The notes below the pieces were generated by a model, which saw nothing but the letters and a program-made list of their open reading frames with translations, was not told the origin of the DNA and did not search any database. From assembly GCA_023382975.1 (NCBI GenBank), contig JAHDXO010000008.1:124001-188000 (forward strand): 64,000 nt of DNA. Direction: 5' to 3'. Source of the DNA: Pirellulaceae bacterium. Its GTDB lineage: Bacteria > Planctomycetota > Planctomycetia > Pirellulales > Pirellulaceae. How positions within the stretch are numbered: the stretch's first letter is position 1; the number at the start of each line of letters is the position of its first letter. Positions 43,533 to 51,889 of the stretch are shown here, one piece after another. The position numbers were made by a program, and so were the translations under genes.

Positions 43533-43957
43533 AGCCAAGACTCGCCGTTCTCACCGTGCGGCTGCCGATTCTCGCGGTCGTCGCCTGCTGGATCACGACC
43601 TTCGCTCCGTCAGTCGCCGTGGTATCGGCCGACGACAGTCCTGATGCCGCCGGGCGGCGTCGCTCGCCGCTGACCATCGCCGTCAGTCGCCCCGGGCAGC
43701 GCGAATTGTCCCGAGTCTTCGTCATCCGGCACGCTTTGTTCCCAGAAGGGTCGGGGGAATCGCACGAGCGAGCCGCGCTCGCCTACCCGTACGCGGTCGA
43801 ACACGGCGGCAGACTGTACGTCGGTTATTCCAACAGCGGCGGCGGAGTCGGCCGCACAGGCGAAGGCCGCGAGCGATGGAACAACAACAGCGCCGAATTG
43901 GCCATCATCCCTGTCTCGGCCCTGTTGGACGAAGAGACTCAGCAAAACTCGCCATGA
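43529..43957 (+). pseudogene. Chimeric sialidase-like remnant (signal peptide plus duplicated C-terminus)
   Basis: The frame encodes 142 residues. The first 41 form a signal peptide-like N-terminus (RLPILAVVACWITTFAPSVA) unrelated to the copy upstream. From GRRRSPLTIAVSRPGQRELS onward it is nearly identical to the last 101 residues of the LamG/sialidase protein. The propeller core is absent, so it cannot be a working sialidase. It is either a deleted paralogue or a product of recombination that gave the C-terminal piece a new export signal. Confidence 0.75.
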
Positions 43958-44214
43958 CCCGCACGCCAAGTCGCCGGCGACTCGGTGCTCAAGTCGCTCC
44001 AGCCGATCGGCCCAACCAGCGACCGAGAGGGCAATATCCAGATCGGCCCATTCCGCCGAGCGGCACGGATTCGGTCCCGATTCAACTGCTTGACGGGCAA
44101 AGGATGAAAGCGATAATCGCGAATTAGCGACAGGCGGCATAGCCCGCCCCGCCAGTCGGCCTAATCCCAGGCTGCACTGCCCGCGGTAGGCCGTTCTGGA
44201 CAATCGCAAGTTCG
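43652..44214. repeat. Segmental direct duplication, copy 2 (563 bp)
   Basis: This is the second copy of 40314-40876. Its right edge at 44214 falls exactly where a truncated PIN-domain frame begins, so the duplication junction coincides with loss of that gene's 5' part. Its left edge falls inside the chimeric frame at 43529. Confidence 0.95.
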
Positions 44215-44475
44215 CCCCACGACCCAGAGATTCCGAAGATTGCCGCCGAAATCATGGCAATCGGCGTCTTGCCACCGAAGGCTCAAGTCGATGCGCTGCA
44301 TATCGCCACGGTGGCTCACCATCGTGTACAATATCTCTTGACGTGGAATTGCGGGCACATTGCGAACGCGAAGATCCTGCCCCGTATTCAAGACGTTCTT
44401 ACGGACTTGGGCATTCCGATCCCAATCATCCGCACGCCTGATGAGTTGCTCGGCGATGATACAGAAGACGCCTGA
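44215..44475 (+). pseudogene. PIN-domain toxin, 5'-truncated
   Basis: The reading frame gives PHDPEIPKIAAEIMAIGVLP, then KAQVDALHIATVAHHRVQYL followed by LTWNCGHIANA and ending GIPIPIIRTPDELLGDD. AxVDALHIA and LLTWNCxHIANA are the central and C-terminal motifs of VapC-like PIN ribonucleases. About the first 60 residues, including the first catalytic Asp, are missing at the duplication edge. An ATG at 44254 exists but would give an inactive protein. Confidence 0.8.
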
Positions 44476-44683
44476 ATCCCCGATTGAAGAAATCCATCGG
44501 ACTCGCCGCGAGATCTCGGATCGATTCGACGGAGACGTGTTTGCTATCGCGGAAGACGCTGCCCGTCGGCAGGCGGCGTCAAAACGCCCGATATGGAAAC
44601 CAGAATACAACGAACCAAGCGATACACGCGAGTCAGCGGACGGCCGGGAACTGCAGTCAACGTCACGCTCGCCGACCGCGTGA
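44456..44683 (+). CDS. Small partner gene of PIN-domain toxin
   Basis: The protein has 75 residues from the ATG at 44456, overlapping the end of the PIN fragment by 20 nt. The start SPIEEIHRTRREISDRFDGD followed by VFAIAEDAARRQ resembles small helical proteins (D-x-I-x-E-x-R-x-x-R...RF-x-x-D-x-x-A) encoded next to PIN genes. It is presumably the antitoxin of the now broken toxin. Support is by pattern and position only. Confidence 0.6.
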   Translation: MIQKTPESPIEEIHRTRREISDRFDGDVFAIAEDAARRQAASKRPIWKPEYNEPSDTRESADGRELQSTSRSPTA

Positions 44684-44714
44684 TCGCCATCGTTTGGCGA
44701 GAAAGGTCAATGGT

Positions 44715-44984
44715 ATGCCTGTCATCTCGATGTTTTACGGCATCATCGTTTCGCTCTATTTCCAAGACAACAGGCAGCATCATCGTCCCCATATTCACGC
44801 GAAGTACCAAGCCGATGAGGCAGTGATTGCGATCCCAGAAGGGGAGCTACTCGATGGATATTTGCCACCGGGAAAATTGAAAATGGTGCTGGCCTGGGTG
44901 GAAATACACAGGGACGACCTGATGGCGAATTGGGAACTCGCGGTCAACGGTCAGCAGCCGTTTAAGGTCGAACCACTGAGGTGA
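44715..44984 (+). CDS. DUF4160 protein
   Basis: The protein has 89 residues from the ATG at 44715. It has the DUF4160 hallmarks: MPVISMFYGIIVSLYFQDNR, then HHRPHIHAKYQADEAVIAI and PPGKLKMVLAWVEIHRDDLM. The HxRPHIHA histidines are conserved in the family. The family usually pairs with DUF2442, which follows here with overlapping codons, and the pair is suspected to be a toxin-antitoxin-like module. Its biochemical action is unknown. Confidence 0.88.
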   Translation: MPVISMFYGIIVSLYFQDNRQHHRPHIHAKYQADEAVIAIPEGELLDGYLPPGKLKMVLAWVEIHRDDLMANWELAVNGQQPFKVEPLR

Positions 44985-44986
44985 TT

Positions 44987-45256
44987 ATGAACCCCCGAGT
45001 TCGGAACGTCGTGGCCAAGGACGACTATAAGTTGGAGCTCACGTTTTCAAACGGCGAAGTCGGAATCTTCGACTGCGCGCATTTGATCACCTTCGGGGTG
45101 TTCCGGGAGTTCAAGGATGTCGGTTACTTTAGGCGGGCGAGAGTTGAACATGGAACCGTCGTGTGGCCCAACGAACAGGACATCTGTCCCGACACGCTCT
45201 ACCTGGATTCGACGAAGGTTCCGTCGTTGCACGCCGAAACGCCGGATGCAGAATAG
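44987..45256 (+). CDS. DUF2442 protein, partner of DUF4160
   Basis: The protein has 89 residues from the ATG at 44987; a GTG two codons earlier (44981) overlaps the DUF4160 stop and is also possible. The sequence YKLELTFSNGEVGIFDCAHL followed by VWPNEQDICPDTLYLDS is diagnostic for DUF2442. The domain is a small beta-alpha fold resembling NAD synthetase-like repeats of unknown role. Tight coupling to DUF4160 is seen directly. Confidence 0.88.
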   Translation: MNPRVRNVVAKDDYKLELTFSNGEVGIFDCAHLITFGVFREFKDVGYFRRARVEHGTVVWPNEQDICPDTLYLDSTKVPSLHAETPDAE

Positions 45257-45347
45257 CGGAGGTTGCGTCCAACGGTGTAGATGCGTCCTTGCGTGGCCGC
45301 CGTCTGATGCGTGTCGTTCGGCGAGGGATTCTGCCGGGGCGGCTGGC

Positions 45348-45485
45348 ATGCTCCTTGACCGTATTAACGCGAAGCGTGGTGACCGGGAGAGGCAATACAG
45401 CATTCGGATCAACGATCAGTGGCGCGTCTGTTTCCGTTGGGATGCGGGCGACGCCTACGAAGTTAAAGTCACGGACTATCATTAG
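45348..45485 (+). pseudogene. HigB toxin, C-terminal fragment
   Basis: Forty-five residues end in RQYSIRINDQWRVCFRWDAG followed by DAYEVKVTDYH, the typical HigB C-terminus carrying the catalytic region. The N-terminal half, with family pattern 'F...T..L' and 'RKL..L.AA', is not found in any frame upstream. The intact antitoxin gene starts 9 nt after its stop. Confidence 0.75.
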
Positions 45486-45494
45486 GGGACACCC

Positions 45495-45800
45495 ATGCCA
45501 CGGCGAAGACTCGCACCGATCCATCCAGGGGAAATCCTCATCGAAGAATTCCTGGTTCCGTTGGGGATCAGCCAGTATCGGCTGGCAAAGGACATCAGCG
45601 TTCCGCCGCGTCGGATCAACGAGATCGTTCGAGGCCAACGTTCGATTACGGCGGACACCGCGATTCGACTAGCACGTTTCTTTCGAACGACGGAAAGGTT
45701 TTGGCTGAACCTTCAGACACGTCACGATCTGGAAGTGGAAAAAGACCGTCTGGGGGACCGACTCGATCGGGAAGTGACAACGATGGAGGTAGCGGACTGA
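45495..45800 (+). CDS. higA: HigA-family antitoxin (XRE helix-turn-helix)
   Basis: The protein has 101 residues: APIHPGEILIEEFLVPLGIS followed by QYRLAKDISVPPRRINEIVR, then GQRSITADTAIRLARFFRTT. This is the full HigA signature, including HPGExLxEEFL, and a Cro-like helix-turn-helix that represses its own promoter. Its toxin gene upstream is truncated, so HigA may be a silent or trans-acting antitoxin. Confidence 0.92.
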   Translation: MPRRRLAPIHPGEILIEEFLVPLGISQYRLAKDISVPPRRINEIVRGQRSITADTAIRLARFFRTTERFWLNLQTRHDLEVEKDRLGDRLDREVTTMEVAD

Positions 45801-46005
45801 CAACTCCGGCGAGGCTCAAAAGGTTGATCGGTGGCGTCGCCGAGCCGTGCAAAGTGGCGTTGGAGTGGATCTACGAACACTTGGCACGCCTGCCATGACG
45901 CTCGACCAGATTCAGCCACTGCCCACGGCTTGTTCTTGTCCCTGCCGTTGGTGAGCCTGTGCCAGCAGGACGCGTGACCGCACCAGAGAATGAGGGAGGT
46001 AGCCA
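45801..46005. other. Intergenic gap
   Basis: These 205 bp hold no gene I can support; a GGGAGG at about 45991 is the ribosome-binding site for the next gene. Confidence 0.35.
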
Positions 46006-47097
46006 ATGCCGCCAGTAACACGATTGAATCGTCTGGGGATTTGGGAACGCATCGTGTGGGGACTGTTTCTTTTGATCCCGACGTTCGTCCAGGCTGCTGA
46101 GGACGGGGCGCCGCGGCCCGTGGTGGGTGCGATTCGCTGGGATGCGTGGGCGGGGGGCGAGGTGACGGTGCAGGTGGAACGGACGCTCGGGCCGCAGAAG
46201 TACCACGCGCGGCTGCCGTGGTTCGCCCAGGTGCTGGGCGACGACCGGGTGCGCATCGACGGCGGGCGTCAGGAGGTCATGGACCGGGAAATCGACTTCG
46301 CTGTCCAGGCCGGTCTGGACTACTGGGCGTTCTTGCTCTATCCCGAAGCCAATTCGATGAGCCAGTCGCTGGGGCTGTATCTCAGCAGCGCCGCGCGAAG
46401 CCGGATCGGCTTCTGCGTGATCCTGCACAACAGCTTTAAGGTGAGCGATGCAGAGTGGCCGCGCGAGTGCCAGCGGGCCGTGATTCTGCTGCGCGAACCG
46501 GGCTACCAGACGGTGCTGGGCGGCCGGCCGCTGGTCTTCGCGTTCCAGACCAGGGAGGATCGCATCGCCGAGTTTCTTCAGGCGGCCAAAGCGGCCGGCG
46601 TCAATCCGTACTGCGTGCTGATGGGTTGGAATCCGCCGAGCGATTTCCAGCGCGCAGCGCCGCTCGGCTTCGCGGCCGTGTCGGCGTACGCCTGTGGCAG
46701 TGCCGACGCCACGTTTGCGCAACTTTGCCGGCGGGTCGAAACGGACTATTGGCAGCGGGCCGCTACGGTCGGCGTGCCCTATGTGCCGCTGGTGACCACG
46801 GGCTGGGACAAGTCGCCGCGCAAGGAGAACCCGGTGTCGTGGGAGAAGGATCACGGCTACCACCGCCAGACGGTTTTTCCCGCCGCCGCCACGCCGGCGG
46901 AGATCGCGGCTCATCTCGACCGTGCGCGAACGTTCGTCCGCGAACATCCATCGGTCTGCCCCGCCAACGCCGTGATCGTCTATGCCTGGAACGAGCACGA
47001 CGAAGGCGGCTGGCTGTGCCCCACCTGGACGCCGAACGGCGAGCCCAACACCGAGCGGATTGAGGCGTTCGGGAAGGTGCTTGCTGAGCGGCCGTGA
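46006..47097 (+). CDS. Secreted GH99/WbsX-like protein
   Basis: The protein has 363 residues with a signal peptide (IVWGLFLLIPTFVQAAED). It matches the glycoside hydrolase family 99-like / WbsX region often seen in planctomycetes: VVGAIRWDAW, MDREIDFAVQAGLDYWAFLL, LVFAFQTREDRIAEF, YVPLVTTGWDKSPRKE and VIVYAWNEHDEGGWL near the end, where the acidic cluster would form the active site. Family members act on mannosidic or O-antigen glycans. It is transcribed as a single gene; no partner overlaps it. Confidence 0.8.
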   Translation: MPPVTRLNRLGIWERIVWGLFLLIPTFVQAAEDGAPRPVVGAIRWDAWAGGEVTVQVERTLGPQKYHARLPWFAQVLGDDRVRIDGGRQEVMDREIDFAVQAGLDYWAFLLYPEANSMSQSLGLYLSSAARSRIGFCVILHNSFKVSDAEWPRECQRAVILLREPGYQTVLGGRPLVFAFQTREDRIAEFLQAAKAAGVNPYCVLMGWNPPSDFQRAAPLGFAAVSAYACGSADATFAQLCRRVETDYWQRAATVGVPYVPLVTTGWDKSPRKENPVSWEKDHGYHRQTVFPAAATPAEIAAHLDRARTFVREHPSVCPANAVIVYAWNEHDEGGWLCPTWTPNGEPNTERIEAFGKVLAERP

Positions 47098-47325
47098 TCA
47101 GCAGGCGTTTGTCCGACCTTGGTCTCGGGCCTCTACCGACGTCGCGACGGTGCGGGAAGAAAACGGGAACAGGCACCGATCGCCCTGAACGGAGCCGGTC
47201 CCTGTTTTCTTCGGGACCGTGGTGGTTTGGATCGCCAGAATCGGCGATGATGAAGGCGTGCGACTTGCGTTTTCGGGCATTCGCATCGTTGGCGGCCGTC
47301 GGTAAGAAAGGGGCGGAGTACTTTC
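47098..47325. promoter_or_regulatory. Upstream region of the kinase-WD40 gene
   Basis: This 228-bp gap contains a hairpin-forming palindrome (47156-47212) and GGGGCGGAG (about 47310-47318) just before the kinase start. No promoter boxes were identified. Confidence 0.4.
47156..47212. repeat. Hairpin element related in style to family A
   Basis: Arms GAAGAAAACGGGAACAGGCA and GGTCCCTGTTTTCTTC pair imperfectly around CGATCGCCCTGAACGGAGCC. The layout (outer arms with a GGGACAGG-like core, inner CTGAACGGAG) parallels the family A palindromes but with different sequence. Confidence 0.6.
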
Positions 47326-49839
47326 ATGTGGCAGGTGGGTGATCAGTTCGTTCCCGGGTACAGCCTGGAAAAATTCCTGGGCCGGGGGCAGTTTGGCGAG
47401 GTTTGGCGGGCGACGTCGCCGGGCGGGACGGTATGCGCGCTGAAGCTGCTGAATCTGGGCGGCAAACAGGGCTGGAAGGAGTTCCGGTCGATCCAGCGCA
47501 TCAAGCGGGTGCGGCATCCGCATCTGGCGCCGTTCAATGCGATCTGGTTGCTGGACGAGCAGGGACGGGTGCTGAACGAGGACGCGGTGGCCAGCTTGGG
47601 CCGGGACCGGCGGCAGGCCCGAGCGACGCTGGCGCCGGATGCCATCGTCGACGAAGCGCCTCCGCCCGCAACGCTGGTCGTCGCCACGGTGCTGGGCGAC
47701 AAGACGTTGGGCGACCGGATGCGGGAGTGCCAGAACGACGGTCATGCGGGCATCCCGGTGGACGAACTGCTGGATTACATGGACGAGGCGGCCAAGGGTA
47801 TCGATTTCCTGAACCGCGGGGCGCGCGATCTGGGCGACACGAGCGGCCCGATGCAGCACTGCGACATCAAGCCGGAAAACATTCTGCTGATCGGCAATTC
47901 GGCGCTGATCTGCGATTTCGGGTTGTCTCAGGTGCTGGGCAGCGACGAGGCGACGACGGCCACGGCCACCAGCATGATCGGGTCGCCGGCGTACATGTCG
48001 CCGGAGTGCATTCTGCGCAAGCCGAGCGGGGCGTCGGACCAGTATTCGCTGGCGCTGACCTACTTCGAACTTCGGACTGGCCGGTTGCCGTTCGACGAGT
48101 TGCAGATCATGCACGTGCTGGACGCCCACCGCAACGGAACCTTGAACTTGTCGCGGCTGTCCGCGGCCGAGCAGCAGGTGATCCGCAAGGCGACGTCGGT
48201 CCAGCCGGCAAACCGCTTCGAGTCGGCGTCCGAAATGGTCCAGGCGCTCCGCCGGGCACTGGCCGAGAAGCCGCAGCGCCGGACCAACCGCCGCTGGCTG
48301 CCGCTGTGTGCGGCGGCGCTCGTGGCTGTGATCGGCGCGACGATCTGGGTGGTGATGCAATCTGGTGACGGGCCGCCGGTCGAACGCCCGGAGGACGGAC
48401 CGCAGACGGTCGACATCTCTGATGTGCCACGGACGCAGGAGCCGCCGGATGTGCCGGAAGTGCCCGGCGAATCGGCCGACACGTATGCTCGCCGGGCACT
48501 GGCCGCTGTCGAAGCAGTCGGCCTGGACGCCGAGCGGCTGGCGAAGGCCGTCGAGGATTACCGCCGGGCGATCCAACTGGATCCCGCCGGGCCTTACACG
48601 ATCACACCGCCGCCGTTCGTGCTGCTGCCGCCCGCCAGCGGTGCCGGCGCGAGCGCGCCGTCGCCGTTGCAGTGTCTGGCGGTGGCGGAGGACGGGATGC
48701 GCGCGGTCGCCGCGGGCGACGACGGGCGAGTGTGGATGTGGCGACTGGACGACCGGACCGAGGCCCCGGTCCTGCTTGCCGAACATCCGCGGCCGGTCTG
48801 GAACGTCGCGATGAAGGGTCCGACCGTGGTTTCGTCGGACATGGATGGCGGGATCTCCGTCGTCGTGCTCGATCCCGATCGGCTAGGGGTCGCATCGCGT
48901 GCGGCGGGTCAGAACCAGGGCGGCATGGCCGAGGTCGACTTGAGCGGCGACGGGCAATGGTTGGCCACGGGAGGCGACGACGGGGCGGTACGGCTGTGGC
49001 GACTGGCCGACGAGCCGGGCCAATTGTCGGCGACCGACTTGGGCACACACGACGAAGCGGTTTCGGTGGTCGTGTTTTCGCCGGATGAACGCTGGGTCGT
49101 GACAGGGGGATTCGACAATACGGTGCGGCAGTGGCCCGTTCCCCCGAACTCGGATCGTGCCGCGGTGGTCGGGGAACTGTCGGGCGACGTGGCCTGCTTG
49201 ATCGGCTTGGGCGACAGCGGACGGATCGCTTTTGCCGGCGAAGGGCGGCCGTCGCAGGCCGATTCCGCGGGCTTGGCCGGCGAGAATTTTGTTGCCTTGG
49301 CGCGATTGGACGGCCAGCCGCTGGAAACCTTGCAGCCGGGACTGGGCGACATGCTCCACACCCTGGCCAGCGACTCGGCCAATCGCTGGCTGGCCGCCGG
49401 AGCCGTAAACGGGGCGATCCAGGTCTGGCGACTCGGCGAGGGGCCGACGCCGCGAGCGTCCGTCTTTCTGCTCGGGCATTCGAGCATCGTCCGTTCGATG
49501 GCGTTCTGCCATGTCCCGGGGTGGTTGGTCACCGCGAGCGACGACAGCCACGCCAGTCGGCGAGTGGCCTTGTGGCGGCTATCGCATCCGGAGACGCCGC
49601 TGTGGCTGGCGGGCCATCAGGGCCGCATCGCCGCCGTGGCGACGACCCGGCGGTGGATCGTGGCGGCATGCAGCGACGGAGCCCTGCGGCTGTGGAGCGT
49701 CGGGGCTTGCCTGCTGGTCAAGCAAGCCTGCGACGAAGCGGATCTCGCGCCGCGGCCTTCGACCGACTCGCCGCTGATCAACGCTCAGCGTCGTCCATCC
49801 GCTGGACCACCGCGTTTTGTTCTTGCGGCAAGTAGGTGA
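47326..49839 (+). CDS. Transmembrane Ser/Thr kinase with WD40 propeller
   Basis: The protein has 837 residues. Residues 12-310 are a Hanks kinase: G-loop GRGQFGEV (19-26), K40 (CALKLL), HCDIKPEN (178-185), DFG (197-199) and SPE (225-227). HCD replaces HRD. A membrane segment (about 324-344) follows, then a proline-rich linker. Residues about 430-810 contain WD40-type repeats (GRVWMWRLDD, GAVRLWRLADEP, NTVRQWPVPP, GAIQVWRLGEG, GALRLWSVGA). The propeller would be extracytoplasmic and may sense ligand. The 3' end overlaps the convergent VWA gene by 62 bp. Confidence 0.94.
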   Translation: MWQVGDQFVPGYSLEKFLGRGQFGEVWRATSPGGTVCALKLLNLGGKQGWKEFRSIQRIKRVRHPHLAPFNAIWLLDEQGRVLNEDAVASLGRDRRQARATLAPDAIVDEAPPPATLVVATVLGDKTLGDRMRECQNDGHAGIPVDELLDYMDEAAKGIDFLNRGARDLGDTSGPMQHCDIKPENILLIGNSALICDFGLSQVLGSDEATTATATSMIGSPAYMSPECILRKPSGASDQYSLALTYFELRTGRLPFDELQIMHVLDAHRNGTLNLSRLSAAEQQVIRKATSVQPANRFESASEMVQALRRALAEKPQRRTNRRWLPLCAAALVAVIGATIWVVMQSGDGPPVERPEDGPQTVDISDVPRTQEPPDVPEVPGESADTYARRALAAVEAVGLDAERLAKAVEDYRRAIQLDPAGPYTITPPPFVLLPPASGAGASAPSPLQCLAVAEDGMRAVAAGDDGRVWMWRLDDRTEAPVLLAEHPRPVWNVAMKGPTVVSSDMDGGISVVVLDPDRLGVASRAAGQNQGGMAEVDLSGDGQWLATGGDDGAVRLWRLADEPGQLSATDLGTHDEAVSVVVFSPDERWVVTGGFDNTVRQWPVPPNSDRAAVVGELSGDVACLIGLGDSGRIAFAGEGRPSQADSAGLAGENFVALARLDGQPLETLQPGLGDMLHTLASDSANRWLAAGAVNGAIQVWRLGEGPTPRASVFLLGHSSIVRSMAFCHVPGWLVTASDDSHASRRVALWRLSHPETPLWLAGHQGRIAAVATTRRWIVAACSDGALRLWSVGACLLVKQACDEADLAPRPSTDSPLINAQRRPSAGPPRFVLAASR

Positions 49840-51889
49840 ATTGGTTCGTCCCCTTGGCTTCGTCCCACCGCAAGTAGCGCCGAATGTAATCCGCCTCGCG
49901 GCTGTCCGGCCACACGGCCAGGATCTTAACCAACTGCTGCCTCGCTTTGGATTCGTCCACCCACTGCGCCGGCACGCCCCAGTCGCCGCTGTAGATTCCG
50001 CCCAGCATCCAGGTCGCGCGCAGCGACGAAGACAGCGGCGTTTTCGGATCGCCCTGCGCCAATTGCTCGTACAGGCGGATGGCCGCTTCGTAGTCCTTCT
50101 TGAACAGCAGGTTGTAATCCGCCTCGATCTCGGTCCGCAGGTAGTCGTACTGGGCATTGTTGCGGAAGCGGTACGCCAGATTCACCGCCTGGCGGCACGC
50201 TTGGCTCTTGGCCCGCGCTTCCTCGTCGCGACCGGCGTTCAGTAGCACCTGGGCCTGATTGAACTGGCAGCTTGCCAGCAGGATCTGAGCGAACGGGTTG
50301 GAGGGATCTCCGTTGGTTGCCAGCACGCGGTTCAAGCTGGCTTCGCACCGGTCCAGCCAGGGAAGCGACTCAGGATCGCCCGCCGGGCAGGCCAACGCTT
50401 GCTCCAGCGCCTCGAAGCCGGCCAGCAGTTCGTCGCGAGCCGCCGGCACGTTGGAAACAGGCGTCAGCAGTGCGTTCTGCAGCGGCGTGTTGTCGGTCGC
50501 CGGACGCATGGCCAACGCCAACCGCTGGTCCATGCCCCCGCCCACGGCCCCGCGGATCAGGTTGCTGGCCAGTTGGCCGCCCACCTTCGTCACCGGCAGA
50601 TCGGCGCCCGTGCGGATCGATTCCTGGACCAACTGGCGTCCACCGAGCCGGTCGTAGATCGCCGAACGGACGAGCACGGACGACGGTTCGCGGTCCAGCG
50701 AGCCCCAGACGACATAGTCCACGTCCAGCACTACTGCGAGAGCTTGCAACAGCGCGGTGTCCGCCAGATCGCGGCCGCGCAGAACCGCCAGTTGCCGCTC
50801 GACCGTGGCCGGGCTCTTCACCTCGACGCCCGGCAGCAACCGCAGCTTGTGCCGCAGTTCGGCCGACAGTTGCACCTCGGTCCGGTCCGGGTCGAAGGCC
50901 ATCTTTTCCAGCGGCAGATGTGGCAGGACGGCGAACCGCATCCGCCGGTCCAAAGTCAACGGAGTCTGCTGAGTGGCCAGTTGCTGCTTGAGCAATTCGA
51001 TCTCCTCGGCGGTGATCTGGCCGATTCGGCGGTAGGCCACCGGTTCGGCCGTCGCCGCCTGCGCGACGGCGCGTTGAATATCGGGGTACGACAGATCGAG
51101 CATCAGCCCGCCCGTGTCGGTGGCCATGCGGTTGAGGAACTGCTGCGTCTTGTCCAGCACCTGTTCGTACACGGCCCGGTCTTCCGCGCGGCTCGGACAG
51201 AGGATGCAGTGGACCTTGATCCCTTTGCGGCTGGCGATGGCGATCAGACGTTCGGTGTCGAAGCGCCGTCGCGCCCCGGTCTCCTTCTCGTCGAAGCCCG
51301 CGTCGTACGGCGGCGCATCGGCGAAGACCATCAACCAGCGTTCCGTCTGCGGGTCGTCCGACCACGGCAACCGCGTCAGCGCCTCGTGAATCCCCAGGTC
51401 GATCAGTTCCGGAAAATACGGTTCGCCCGTCTCCGCTCGCAGCTTGGCGACCGCCGCCCGCAGCAGGGCGTCGTCGTTGCTGAAGGCGAAGTCGCGGGTG
51501 TTGAGCGGAAATTCGACCTCGCCCGACGGCGCTCCGGTATCGCGATAGACGACGAACTGGAACGAGACATTCGCGCCTTTGTAGCGGCGCAGATCCTCGG
51601 CCATTCGCAAGATCGCCTGTTCGATGCCGCCCAAGCTCTCGCTCATGCTGTCCGTGCCGTCGACCACCAAGGCGACTTGCAGTCGCAACGGCGACGTCTC
51701 GACCAAGTCGAGGAAACTACGTTGCAGCAGGCCCATCGTCTTGGCCGCCGGCGCGTGGCGCGGACTGAAGATCGATTCCAGGGCCAGTTGCGCCACGGGC
51801 CGCCCCGCCGGTTCGGCGGCGACGGACAGGGACGTCGATATTCCAAACAACAGGGCAGGCACACAACATGCCGAGGCTATGGTCCGCAT
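49778..51889 (-). CDS. Secreted von Willebrand factor A-domain protein
   Basis: The protein has 703 residues with a signal peptide (about 1-25). Residues about 65-290 are a VWA domain: VALVVDGTDSMSESLGG carries the MIDAS D-x-(T/S)-x-S pattern, and WLMVFADAPPYD the later metal-binding Asp. Residues about 300-450 include regions suggestive of a curli/GNA1162-like domain (DRTEVQLSAELRHKLRLLPG, VVLDVDYVVWGSLDREPSSV). The C-terminal 200 residues are helical, TPR-like. It could be an adhesin or peptidoglycan-bound sensor protein. It converges on and overlaps the kinase-WD40 gene by 62 bp. Ligand unknown. Confidence 0.85.
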   Translation of the reverse strand: MRTIASACCVPALLFGISTSLSVAAEPAGRPVAQLALESIFSPRHAPAAKTMGLLQRSFLDLVETSPLRLQVALVVDGTDSMSESLGGIEQAILRMAEDLRRYKGANVSFQFVVYRDTGAPSGEVEFPLNTRDFAFSNDDALLRAAVAKLRAETGEPYFPELIDLGIHEALTRLPWSDDPQTERWLMVFADAPPYDAGFDEKETGARRRFDTERLIAIASRKGIKVHCILCPSRAEDRAVYEQVLDKTQQFLNRMATDTGGLMLDLSYPDIQRAVAQAATAEPVAYRRIGQITAEEIELLKQQLATQQTPLTLDRRMRFAVLPHLPLEKMAFDPDRTEVQLSAELRHKLRLLPGVEVKSPATVERQLAVLRGRDLADTALLQALAVVLDVDYVVWGSLDREPSSVLVRSAIYDRLGGRQLVQESIRTGADLPVTKVGGQLASNLIRGAVGGGMDQRLALAMRPATDNTPLQNALLTPVSNVPAARDELLAGFEALEQALACPAGDPESLPWLDRCEASLNRVLATNGDPSNPFAQILLASCQFNQAQVLLNAGRDEEARAKSQACRQAVNLAYRFRNNAQYDYLRTEIEADYNLLFKKDYEAAIRLYEQLAQGDPKTPLSSSLRATWMLGGIYSGDWGVPAQWVDESKARQQLVKILAVWPDSREADYIRRYLRWDEAKGTNQFTYLPQEQNAVVQRMDDAER

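Noticed and set aside
45257-45347. A second attC-like site between DUF2442 and the HigB remnant
   Set aside because: GTCCAAC and GTTCGGC are present at plausible spacing, but the inner L boxes do not pair.
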